Counted from the stretch's first letter, positions 1-6,195 are shown. The stretch is 8,779 bases of DNA from Pseudodesulfovibrio sp. (GCA_022712815.1 JAFLJW010000375.1:1-8779); one strand, 5' to 3'. Numbers and translations: made by a program. Notes: generated from the letters alone by a model not told the origin.

Positions 1-825
1 GCCCAGATACGTACTCGCGTAATGCAAAGGCAGAAAGCCACGTATGAGAAGGGCAGTATCGTCAAGTTCAGCTTTAATAATTCCATTTGCACGCCGGATT
101 GCCTCTCGTTTACCCCCAAGGGTGTTGTGAAGGAATTTGAAGTTGGCGATAGGTTGAGCGTTGATTTTGACATGGCCCGGTTTGAAGTGGTGGAAATCAA
201 GGATGACCATTGCCTTGCCGAAGTCATCAATTCCGGGGCGGTCGGTTCCAACAAGGCTGCCACGCTTCTTCGCGGTCTGGATTTGCCGCCGATCACTGAA
301 AAGGACCGCAAGGCCTTTGCCATTGGTCTGGACATGGGGGTCAGGAATTTTGCCCTCTCCTTTGCCGGAAGCGGGAGTGACGTTGATCAGCTTCGGGACA
401 TTGTCGGCCCTGACAGTACCATTATTTCCAAGATTGAAAGCAGGAAGGCCCTGACCAATCTTGCCGAGATCATTGACGCCTCAGACGAATTGCTCATTGA
501 TCGGGGAGATTTGTCGCGTGAAATTCCTATTGAGAAGATACCTTTCATGCAGCGCAGGATTATTTCCATGGCAAAGTTGAAAGGAAAACCTATTTACGTT
601 GCCACCAATTGTCTGGAGAGCATGTGCGTCAGCCGTGAACCCACCCGGGCGGAAGTCAACGACATCGTGAGTACATTGCTCATGGGCAGTGACGGTCTCG
701 TTCTTGCCGCAGAAACGACCATCGGTCAGTATCCGGTGGAGGCCGTCCAGATGGTTCGCAAGCTGATTGATTTCACCGGCAAGTGGACCGAGAATACCTC
801 ATTGAGCGAAATACTGGAGATGTAG
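1..825 (+). CDS. Pyruvate-kinase-like protein lacking the C-terminal domain (5' end outside window)
   Basis: The frame is open to the left edge, so the start and the N-terminal part of the barrel are missing; the first in-frame ATG at 22 lies inside the conserved fold and is unlikely to be the start. The visible part covers the end of the first barrel segment (IRTR, bases 10-21, matching the IRTG of pyruvate kinases), a B domain, and the rest of the (beta/alpha)8 barrel. Known catalytic residues are kept: the Lys and Glu of SKIES (codons 430 and 436), the RGD metal/phosphate motif (502-510), and the Thr of ATNCLESM (604). PTRAE and AAETTIGQYPVEAV also match the family. The protein stops about 15 residues after that last helix, so the regulatory C-terminal domain of about 130 residues found in ordinary pyruvate kinases is absent. 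Family knowledge: the fold transfers phosphate between phosphoenolpyruvate and ADP. Next to a CysC-like kinase and a polysaccharide-type transferase, a biosynthetic role is more likely than a glycolytic one; this is inference. Confidence 0.85.
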   Translation, partial: AQIRTRVMQRQKATYEKGSIVKFSFNNSICTPDCLSFTPKGVVKEFEVGDRLSVDFDMARFEVVEIKDDHCLAEVINSGAVGSNKAATLLRGLDLPPITEKDRKAFAIGLDMGVRNFALSFAGSGSDVDQLRDIVGPDSTIISKIESRKALTNLAEIIDASDELLIDRGDLSREIPIEKIPFMQRRIISMAKLKGKPIYVATNCLESMCVSREPTRAEVNDIVSTLLMGSDGLVLAAETTIGQYPVEAVQMVRKLIDFTGKWTENTSLSEILEM

Positions 826-830
826 GAGGC

Positions 831-1361
831 ATGGACAAACCGTTTACCCTTTGGCTCATGGGACCGACATCCAGTGGCAAGACAACCATTGCCGCCGCGC
901 TGCATGCGCGGCTCAAACGGGAAGGGCTCTCTTGTTTTCACTTTGACGGTGATGAGGTGCGCGATTTTTTCGGTTCTGATTTTCCGTTTGATGCGGAGCA
1001 TCGCCTGAGGGTTGTGGCAACGCTTGTTCATCTTGCCAACAAGGTCGTGGGTGAGGGAGGTCATTGTATTGTTTCCGCTCTCACGGCCAATGAGGATGCA
1101 AGAAGCTACATAGCCGAGCACCTCAAAGATGCTCGCATAGGCTATGTTCATTGCGATTTGAATGAATGTATAAAACGGGACCCTAAAGGGTTGTATAAAA
1201 AGGCGATTGACGGGGAGATAACAACCTTGGTTGGGTACAATACACCGTACATTCCACCAAATTCCATGTCTGTCGATATCGACACCCTGTCGTGCGATAT
1301 CGATCAGGCCGTGGAAAAAATACTTACTACCCTCTATACTTTTTCATCTCAGCCTCAATAG
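831..1361 (+). CDS. APS kinase (CysC)-like small-molecule kinase
   Basis: This 176-residue P-loop kinase has the length of a single-domain APS kinase. It shows a Walker A motif GPTSSGKTT (residues 11-19), DGDEVR (39-44), and the strongly conserved CIKRDPKGLYKKA block (113-125), followed by GYNTPYIPP where APS kinases have GIDxPYExP. Authentic APS kinases phosphorylate the 3'-hydroxyl of adenylylsulfate. Here several substrate-side positions differ by eye alignment: the usual RKENIRR block reads as HRLRVVA (57-63), SPYR reads as TANE (85-88), and the Asp of GID is Asn137. The substrate may therefore not be APS. CysC-like enzymes in Campylobacter capsule loci phosphorylate cytidine diphosphoramidate, which gives a precedent. 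The ATG at 831 is chosen because it precedes the P-loop by ten residues; AGGAGG (824-829) lies only one base upstream, and a GTG at 783 is the longer alternative. The gap to the upstream gene is 5 bases, suggesting translational coupling. Confidence 0.88.
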   Translation: MDKPFTLWLMGPTSSGKTTIAAALHARLKREGLSCFHFDGDEVRDFFGSDFPFDAEHRLRVVATLVHLANKVVGEGGHCIVSALTANEDARSYIAEHLKDARIGYVHCDLNECIKRDPKGLYKKAIDGEITTLVGYNTPYIPPNSMSVDIDTLSCDIDQAVEKILTTLYTFSSQPQ

Positions 1362-1379
1362 GCGCAAGTGAGAACAATA

Positions 1380-3428
1380 ATGGATATTCAGCACTGCCTC
1401 GACGAAATGCGTGAGAACCTCCCCAAGGACAGGTATATCCTGGCTTTTAACATGAATAATTTTCGGAGCATCAAAAGGTTGCTTCCTTTCGCGACAGAGG
1501 CGAAACGACAGGGACACTCCTTTTTGATACTAGCCACTTCAATGGAGGTGGATTGTGGCCCGCTGGAGCAATTTGGCCCAGTTTTTTCTATGAGCGAAAG
1601 CAAGCTGAAAGATTTGCGCGGTATTGATGTGGTCATCACTCAGGATTGGTGTCTAGCTGCATCGCTCGACACACAAGTCGTCAGCGTGCCACATGTCTTC
1701 CGGCCAAGGCCACCACATAATACCGACCCGGCAGCCTATGAACCATTCATGCAATTCCTGGCTGGCAGCGACTACCTTATCTTGAATCAGGCTAACCTGC
1801 ACAATTTTGAGGGCAGGGATTTTGAGGATATTCTTTCACGCGTACCGTCATATCTTCACAGGCAGACTCGGACAGCAACCATCATCCCGGGAGGATATCC
1901 CCCAATTGATGTGTTGATGGAGTATGACAAGTTGCCGGAAAAGGCGGAGAAGCGTTCGATCCTCTTTGCTCCGGGTATGGGGGGGGCATCCACGCGAGAA
2001 TCCTATGCCATGTGCCACGACATATTGAAAATGCTGGTAAGAGAATTCAAGGACCGGGATATCATCTATAGCTGCTTTCCCCATGCACAGGAGCGGGTCA
2101 ATGCGCGATATTTGAGGGAGCAGTTCTCCGAGCCCAATTTTCATTTCAACACGAGCATGACGAATCTCGACATGTATGCCGACTCAGCCATTGCGATTAC
2201 GGATACCTCTCATACCGTTCAAACTTTCAGCTTTGCAACGTTGCGCCCAAGTATACAATGTGTCTTTTCAGGATACAGAAAACACCCTGTCCGCTGTGGT
2301 GCAAGTTGGCTTGTACACAATGTGGATCAGTTGCTTGAAACCATACATAATGCCCTCGACAACAGGGAAGACATGCAAGATGAAATAAAGCGCATTCGGG
2401 ATGAGTATATTGTCAAACCGGGTCTAACAGCTCGCTATATTGTGGAGAATCTGGGCATCATAGCCCGAGGAGAAGCCTTGCCGGAATGGAAGGTTGTACG
2501 CAAAGTTGATACAAAACCTGTGGCCTGCACAGATGATCTCCTCACCCAGTTGGTTGAGAAAAAAACATACAAGTCGACACGAGAACACCGCCTGCTGCTG
2601 AATGAGGTGAGCGAGGCCCACCCGGAACTGGAGTACCAGAAAGAGATTAGCTTTCTTCTCTCAAGCCAGACAACCCTGAGTAGGCACAACAATTTCAATA
2701 TCATATGCCTTTGCGTGAGGAAGGGGAAATTGCGTCTGCTTTCGTTGACGGAAATTTCATCCTTTTGGGCAGATGCAACCGGGGGCCAGTTCTTTTTGCG
2801 ATGTTGCGAGACAGACTCCATTGATGATTTTGACATCCCGAAAGAGACTGTACGGCATCGCTTTCTTGGCTATGTTCAGGCTGCCGAAGACGATGCCACA
2901 AGAGCTTCACAGCAGGGGAAAACTCTTTTTTTGTCCATTGAGGACATTTTTGAAAAGCATGACGATTTTGTTGTCATTGTTGCAGTTCATGACTATGAAA
3001 CTCGGATTAAAGCCGTCCTCGACATGTACTATGCCTCAAAGCAACGGGGCTGTATTTTTGAAGCCGATCACAATACGAATGCCAATATGATCTTGTTGGT
3101 CGTGTATGCTTTTGAGCCATCACTGAAAAGGTTCTCTACAATGGATGTCAGCGAATTTTACGCCGGTTCACCAGACAAGACCTACATGATCTGGGGTGGC
3201 GGCGGACGATATAGGCTCATGAAAGAGGCAGGTTCCCTGCCACGGAAGCAGACAATGATCGGTTTCATCGATAATAATTTGGCAGCCCACGGAACTGAAG
3301 TGGATGGACATACGGTCTACTCTTTAGATGAGGCCCTGGCCCTTAAACCGGATGTCGTTATTTTCGCCATGACGCATGAGTTCGTGACTCAGGTAGAGCG
3401 GCAACTGCAAGATCTTTTGGCACAGTGA
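1380..3428 (+). CDS. CDP-glycerol glycerophosphotransferase-like protein with C-terminal Rossmann-type domain
   Basis: This is a 682-residue, apparently cytoplasmic protein with no signal peptide or membrane segment. Residues about 15-330 look like a GT-B transferase of the TagB/TagF (CDP-glycerol:polyglycerophosphate) type: a strand-turn ILFAPGMGG near 194, CFPHAQE resembling the catalytic HP motif, and ITDTSHTVQTFSFA near 273-286, matching the family's ITDYSS-type nucleotide site. Residues about 380-595 are not recognised. The last 80 residues begin with YMIWGGGGRY (602-611), a Gly-rich nucleotide-binding loop, then IGFIDNN, and YSLDEALALKPDVVIFA, which resembles small Rossmann domains fused to sugar-modifying enzymes. 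The protein probably transfers a nucleotide-activated phospho-alcohol or similar group onto a glycan; the substrate is unknown. ATG at 1380 is preferred, with weak GTGAGA upstream; GTG at 1368 would add four residues. It follows the kinase gene by 18 bases and likely shares its transcript. Confidence 0.7.
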   Translation: MDIQHCLDEMRENLPKDRYILAFNMNNFRSIKRLLPFATEAKRQGHSFLILATSMEVDCGPLEQFGPVFSMSESKLKDLRGIDVVITQDWCLAASLDTQVVSVPHVFRPRPPHNTDPAAYEPFMQFLAGSDYLILNQANLHNFEGRDFEDILSRVPSYLHRQTRTATIIPGGYPPIDVLMEYDKLPEKAEKRSILFAPGMGGASTRESYAMCHDILKMLVREFKDRDIIYSCFPHAQERVNARYLREQFSEPNFHFNTSMTNLDMYADSAIAITDTSHTVQTFSFATLRPSIQCVFSGYRKHPVRCGASWLVHNVDQLLETIHNALDNREDMQDEIKRIRDEYIVKPGLTARYIVENLGIIARGEALPEWKVVRKVDTKPVACTDDLLTQLVEKKTYKSTREHRLLLNEVSEAHPELEYQKEISFLLSSQTTLSRHNNFNIICLCVRKGKLRLLSLTEISSFWADATGGQFFLRCCETDSIDDFDIPKETVRHRFLGYVQAAEDDATRASQQGKTLFLSIEDIFEKHDDFVVIVAVHDYETRIKAVLDMYYASKQRGCIFEADHNTNANMILLVVYAFEPSLKRFSTMDVSEFYAGSPDKTYMIWGGGGRYRLMKEAGSLPRKQTMIGFIDNNLAAHGTEVDGHTVYSLDEALALKPDVVIFAMTHEFVTQVERQLQDLLAQ

Positions 3429-3441
3429 GTATTATTTTCAT

Positions 3442-3471
3442 AGGCTCTGGGTGATCATAACCCAAGAGGCT
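3442..3471. repeat. Imperfect inverted repeat after the left operon
   Basis: Arms at 3442-3452 (AGGCTCTGGGT) and 3460-3471 (ACCCAAGAGGCT) pair with one mismatch and one bulge around a 7-base loop, starting 13 bases after the stop codon at 3428. No T-run follows on either strand, so it is not a typical intrinsic terminator. It could be a Rho-associated 3' hairpin for the upstream operon or a scar of the adjacent insertion-sequence fragment. Confidence 0.35.
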
Positions 3472-3741
3472 ATGATTGAAGAAATTTTATCCAGTGAATT
3501 TGAAGTTGATGAAAGCTGTTTCAGGGGCAGGCGAAAGGGTAAGCGAAGACGTGGGATCGCAGGTAAGGTTCCTATTTTTGGAATTCTGAAAAGGGTGGCA
3601 AGCTACACACAAGTGATTCCTGACGCAAAAAAGCAAAACGTTGATCCCACCCTACTTTTATACGGTCACAAAAAACGCCGACCCATTCGAGTCGGCGTTG
3701 CATCATGCTTGATTGGTTCGGCTAGACAGCGATATCCGTAA
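3451..3741 (+). pseudogene. Remnant of an IS1595/ISXO2-type transposase
   Basis: The frame encodes FEVDESCFRGRRKGK, then IAGKVPIFGILKR and YTQVIPDAK (about 3496-3633). This is recognisably the start of the ISXO2-like DDE domain, usually EVDE(S/T)YFGG-(R/K)RKGK...GAAGK.P.FG..KR......VIPDA. Only the first catalytic Asp (codon 3508) is present. The N-terminal zinc-ribbon region and everything carrying the second Asp and the Glu are missing, and conserved Tyr and Gly positions are substituted (SCFRG for SYFGG). After the VIPDAK segment the reading frame leaves the family; the tail runs through the terminator at 3668-3699 and overlaps the stop of the opposite gene, so the real fragment probably ends near 3635-3660. 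A short NVDPTLLLYG stretch may be a deletion-joined piece of the region before the second Asp, but this is weak. It is a non-functional scar of an old insertion. Confidence 0.7.
3668..3699 (-). terminator. Intrinsic terminator of the minus-strand Ala-rich protein gene
   Basis: A perfect 9-base stem (3674-3682 with 3691-3699, AACGCCGAC/GTCGGCGTT) encloses an 8-base loop. Read on the minus strand it is followed by a run of T (A run at 3670-3675). It lies 22 bases after the stop codon of the minus-strand gene ending at 3722. Confidence 0.85.
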
Positions 3742-4579
3742 ACTGTGGACCTGCAAAAGCGGGAGCCGACTCATACGCGGCGGCAGCAGCTTCGGGTGTG
3801 GTCCTGGCCGGGTTGAAATCCGCTTCGAGCTGGGTGGCGAGGTTTTGAAGTTCGGCGACCTTGTCGAGTTCGACTTTAAGGGATTCTAAAATTTGTTCGG
3901 TGAGATCTGTTTCATCCTTGCCGTCAGCCGCGCCGGCCTGGACCGCGCGCATGAAGAAGCGGACGTTGATATCCTGAGTTGCGCTTGGTTCGCCGGCGTC
4001 CGGCACGGAATCCGAGGCAAAGAAAATTTCACTCTTGCCGTTATCGAAATAGTTGTTGAGTTCGCTGTTGACGCCAGAATTGAAGGTGGCGATGGCACTG
4101 TCTCCGGCGGCAAAGCCGAAGTTGCGGTCAATGAACTTCAAGGTGTTTAGCAGCCCATCACCCAGAGATTCCTCGCTGACACCAGAGGAAGTGGATTGGA
4201 GGATCATCCCGGCTGCGGCGGCAGCGGTTTCATCTCCGAATCTCTCTCGCAGCCAGTCCATGGTGGAACCAAGGGAATGACGAAGGGCGGTAACATCCTT
4301 GGGCTGGCCTTCGGTGTCGAGTTCCTCGCCCATGCGGCGGATGATTTCGTTGGCAAAGGTCGCGCCCAGAGATTCAGGGGCTTTTTCAGGGAGCTTGCCC
4401 TGCTGGGCTGGAGCCTTGGCAAGGGCTTCGGCAGCCGGGGTCTGTCCTAGCTTTGCGGAGTTGATATGCAGACTTGTTCCCAGCCGTAACCCAGATGAAC
4501 CAAGGTTTTCACCCTGATTTTTCTGCGTCTGGAGCTTTTGCATGAAGCTGTGATTCATATGGCTTGCCTGGATGATCAT
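3722..4579 (-). CDS. Hypothetical Ala-rich acidic protein
   Basis: I do not recognise this protein. With the ATG at 4579 it has 285 residues, no signal peptide, no membrane segment and no Cys. The first 60 or so residues are polar and probably disordered (KLQTQKNQGENLG, then an Ala/Pro/Lys/Gln-rich linker). A folded, mainly helical region follows, with ATFANEIIRRMGEEL, TMDWLRERFGDETAAAAAGM and LLNTLKFIDRNFGFAAGDSA. A Glu/Leu-rich helix (LTEQILESLKVELDKVAEL) and an Ala-rich tail end the protein. The frame stays open to an ATG at 4654, but a good -10/-35 pair lies inside that extension, so a start at 4579, 4558 or 4543 is more likely; none has a strong Shine-Dalgarno. It appears to be a single-gene unit with its own promoter and terminator. 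The composition resembles cytoplasmic or appendage-associated accessory proteins, but no function can be assigned. Confidence 0.75.
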   Translation of the reverse strand: MIIQASHMNHSFMQKLQTQKNQGENLGSSGLRLGTSLHINSAKLGQTPAAEALAKAPAQQGKLPEKAPESLGATFANEIIRRMGEELDTEGQPKDVTALRHSLGSTMDWLRERFGDETAAAAAGMILQSTSSGVSEESLGDGLLNTLKFIDRNFGFAAGDSAIATFNSGVNSELNNYFDNGKSEIFFASDSVPDAGEPSATQDINVRFFMRAVQAGAADGKDETDLTEQILESLKVELDKVAELQNLATQLEADFNPARTTPEAAAAAYESAPAFAGPQFTDIAV

Positions 4580-4609
4580 ACAAGTCTTATCGGCAAGCGG
4601 GTTATTCTC

Positions 4610-4639
4610 TTTATAGGTATAGGTGAGAAAAATTGCGAA
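4610..4639 (-). promoter_or_regulatory. Possible sigma70-type promoter for the Ala-rich protein gene
   Basis: On the minus strand TTCGCA (4639-4634) and TATAAA (4615-4610) are separated by 18 bases, matching 4/6 and 5/6 consensus positions. Transcription would begin near 4602, giving a leader of about 23 bases before the ATG at 4579. This argues against the longer start at 4654. Confidence 0.35.
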
Positions 4640-4728
4640 ACTCACCGGCACCATGAAAAAGGTTATCCGGGGTCAAAGCTAGAGCTTGATGAGAAATTCC
4701 TTCTGGTCAGGCTGCGGACCGGATAACC
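4622..4728 (+). other. Structured segment with possible antiterminator pairing (candidate small RNA or leader)
   Basis: On the plus strand there is a hairpin GGTGAG/CTCACC (4622-4627 with 4641-4646). The 10-base segment 4661-4670 (GGTTATCCGG) is exactly complementary to 4719-4728. That second pairing would destroy the terminator stem at 4714-4735, an arrangement typical of attenuators. No plus-strand gene lies immediately upstream or downstream; the next, at 5206, is 460 bases away beyond an antisense gene. On the minus strand the same 4719-4728/4661-4670 pairing is followed by TTTTT (4660-4656), so it could instead act as a long-loop terminator for the copper chaperone gene. No known riboswitch consensus was matched. 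Confidence 0.25.
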
Positions 4729-4745
4729 GGTCCGCTTTTATTTTT
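4714..4745 (+). terminator. Strong plus-strand intrinsic terminator without an obvious gene
   Basis: A perfect 9-base GC-rich stem (GCGGACCGG at 4714-4722, CCGGTCCGC at 4727-4735) with a 4-base loop is followed directly by TTTTATTTTT (4736-4745). This is a textbook plus-strand terminator. On the minus strand the hairpin is preceded by A-rich sequence but not followed by T, so it is poor as a terminator for the chaperone gene ending at 4760. Confidence 0.7.
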
Positions 4746-4759
4746 AAACTATTCAGGTT

Positions 4760-4957
4760 TTAGTCAACGACTTCAAAACCGATCTTGGTGATCGTTTCCT
4801 TGATGGTGTCAGTCGCAATGGGTGCGTCCTCGGCGTAGGCCACGTCCCCGGACAACAGGTCGATCTTCACATCCTTGGCTCCCAGACCTTCCATGGCCTC
4901 GGTCACGGACTTGGAGCAATGCTGGCAACTCATGCCTTTGACTTTTACGGTGGGCAT
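4760..4957 (-). CDS. copZ: Heavy-metal-associated (HMA) copper chaperone, CopZ-like
   Basis: This 65-residue protein is a single HMA domain of usual CopZ/Atx1 length. The metal-binding loop GMSCQHCSKSV (residues 8-18) has the two Cys of the MxCxxC motif that bind Cu(I) in this family. The rest fits the beta-alpha-beta-beta-alpha-beta ferredoxin-like pattern, ending with IGFEVVD. Family role: a cytosolic carrier that hands copper to the N-terminal HMA domains of a CopA-type exporter; the end of such an exporter is encoded on the same strand at the right edge of the window. The start is well supported by AAGGAG seven bases upstream of the ATG. The exact metal is inferred. It could equally be a mercury- or zinc-type HMA protein, though MSCQHC favours copper. 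Confidence 0.9.
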   Translation of the reverse strand: MPTVKVKGMSCQHCSKSVTEAMEGLGAKDVKIDLLSGDVAYAEDAPIATDTIKETITKIGFEVVD

Positions 4958-5116
4958 ATGGTTTCTCCTTGTTTGTTCTGGTCAGATATAGTGATGATAC
5001 CGCCACCATTCACCTGACTCCATGATAATCAGATCAAGTCGGTGAAAAGCCGTATTTTCAGATTCTTCGTATCCGGCCTGTTTGATTTGAAAGCCTTGTG
5101 ACCATTTAGTGTACCT

Positions 5117-5145
5117 TTGAATCAGGTAAACCTCTAGAGTTTACT
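5117..5145 (+). promoter_or_regulatory. Possible promoter overlapped by a palindromic operator
   Basis: TTGAAT (5117-5122) and TTTACT (5140-5145) are spaced by 17 bases and each matches 4/6 sigma70 consensus positions. Between and over the -10 lies GTAAAC-C-TCTAGA-GTTTAC (5126-5144), an 18-base perfect palindrome interrupted by a single C. Its position suggests a repressor or activator site controlling the binding-protein/kinase pair starting at 5206. The rest of the 4958-5205 gap shows nothing else I can support. Confidence 0.35.
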
Positions 5146-5205
5146 TTTGTTTGCATTTGAATAATAGATAAAGGAGTAGCCATTCGGTTTTGTTTTGGAG
5201 GATGT

Positions 5206-6195
5206 ATGAAGAAGTTTTTATTGAGCGCTTTGTGTTTTGTGTTTTTCCCCTTTCCCTGTGTGGCTGCTGCGCCAGTTGTCGGTTTTGTGACCGGGGCTGC
5301 CGGGTTGGGCGATCTGTCGTTCAGTGATATGGCGTATGGCGGTATTCGACGCGCCCAACAGGAATATAACTTCAAACTCATTGTGCTGGAACCCACGCAG
5401 ACCGGCCAGAGTACCGAAGAGGATGTCTTGAATCTCGTCGGGCAGTCCGATGTTATTATTCTTCTGGGTGCTCAGCATGTCGAGTTTACCAAAGAAGCGG
5501 CCCGTATCAATCCGAACAAGAAATTCATTTTTTTTGAAGCCCCGGTCAAGGGTGTACATAATATTTCAAGCGTCATGTTTCAGCAGCAGGAAGGCTCTTT
5601 TCTGGCCGGAGCACTTGCTGGATATGTGACGAAAACCGGCAAGGTGGGCTTTATCGGTGGGACTCCCGTCCCGCCTGTTCAGGCTTTTGAGCGGGGATAC
5701 CGCGCGGGCGTTCTCCATGCCCAGCCTGATGCTGAATTGCTTATCGATTATGTTTCTCCTTCCGGTGATTTTTCCGGTTTTGACAATCCGCAAAAAGGTC
5801 ACGAATTGGCCATGGAACAGTATGGCAAGGGGGCGGACATCGTTTTTGCCGTGGCCGGGGTGACTGGGAACGGTGTTATCGAAGCTGCCCGCCGAACAGG
5901 TAACTATGCCATTGGCGTGGATTCGGATCAGGATTCACTGGCAAAAGGGTCTGTGCTGACCAGCATGATCAAGCGGCTGGACACAGCTTCGTACAATGAG
6001 TTGAGGAAGGTCATGGAGGGAAAATTTTCTCCTGGCGTAACCTACTACGGTCTGAAGGACGGGGGTGTCAGCCTGAGTGACATGAGATACACCCGGGATA
6101 AAATTCCGGCGGCGGTTCTGCAAAAAATAGAAGATATCAGAAAAAAGATAATCAGCGGAGAGATCACGGTGACAAGTCAGGAGCCTGACAAATAA
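5206..6195 (+). CDS. Periplasmic BMP/PnrA-family substrate-binding protein
   Basis: This 329-residue protein begins with a typical signal peptide (MKKFLLSALCFVFFPFPCVA) with probable signal-peptidase-I cleavage after residue 21 or 22. The Cys at 18 is not in a normal lipobox, so a soluble periplasmic protein is more likely than a lipoprotein. BMP-family landmarks are GLGDLSFSDMAYGGIRRA (33-50), GKVGFIGGTPVPPVQAFERGY (145-165), ADIVFAVAGVTGNGV, AIGVDSDQ (235-242) and the LTSMIKRLD segment that ends the fold. Members bind nucleosides or related ligands (PnrA, Med, Borrelia Bmp) and normally feed an ABC importer. No permease or ATPase gene is adjacent. Instead a histidine kinase starts 45 bases downstream, so the protein probably presents a ligand to that sensor. 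GGAGG sits four bases before ATG 5206. A second SD-like AAAGGAG occurs at 5170-5176, ahead of an in-frame ATT, and is probably irrelevant. Confidence 0.9.
   Translation: MKKFLLSALCFVFFPFPCVAAAPVVGFVTGAAGLGDLSFSDMAYGGIRRAQQEYNFKLIVLEPTQTGQSTEEDVLNLVGQSDVIILLGAQHVEFTKEAARINPNKKFIFFEAPVKGVHNISSVMFQQQEGSFLAGALAGYVTKTGKVGFIGGTPVPPVQAFERGYRAGVLHAQPDAELLIDYVSPSGDFSGFDNPQKGHELAMEQYGKGADIVFAVAGVTGNGVIEAARRTGNYAIGVDSDQDSLAKGSVLTSMIKRLDTASYNELRKVMEGKFSPGVTYYGLKDGGVSLSDMRYTRDKIPAAVLQKIEDIRKKIISGEITVTSQEPDK

Noticed and set aside
726..1151. A 141-codon open frame on the minus strand across the pyruvate-kinase-like/CysC-like junction
   Set aside because: It is antisense to two well-supported genes, resembles no family and has no ribosome binding site.
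3634..3741. Tail of the transposase-like frame as genuine protein
   Set aside because: It runs through the intrinsic terminator of the opposite gene and has no similarity to the IS1595 family beyond a doubtful short match.
4580..4654. N-terminal extension of the Ala-rich protein up to the ATG at 4654
   Set aside because: The extension has no Shine-Dalgarno sequence and contains the best candidate promoter for the gene.
4622..4700. Resemblance to a GEMM (c-di-GMP-I) riboswitch: GCGAAAC, a hairpin, then GGGGTCAAAGC
   Set aside because: The conserved GGCAAACC and GGGACGCAAAGCC strings are not actually present, and no plus-strand gene follows the expression platform.
4689..4763. A 24-codon plus-strand mini-ORF running through the orphan terminator, considered as an attenuator leader peptide
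   Set aside because: The ribosome binding site is weak, there is no run of one amino acid codon, and there is no biosynthetic gene downstream on that strand.
5170..5205. Alternative ATT start of the BMP-type protein after AAAGGAG
   Set aside because: ATT is a very rare start, and ATG 5206 has its own GGAGG and yields a classic signal peptide.
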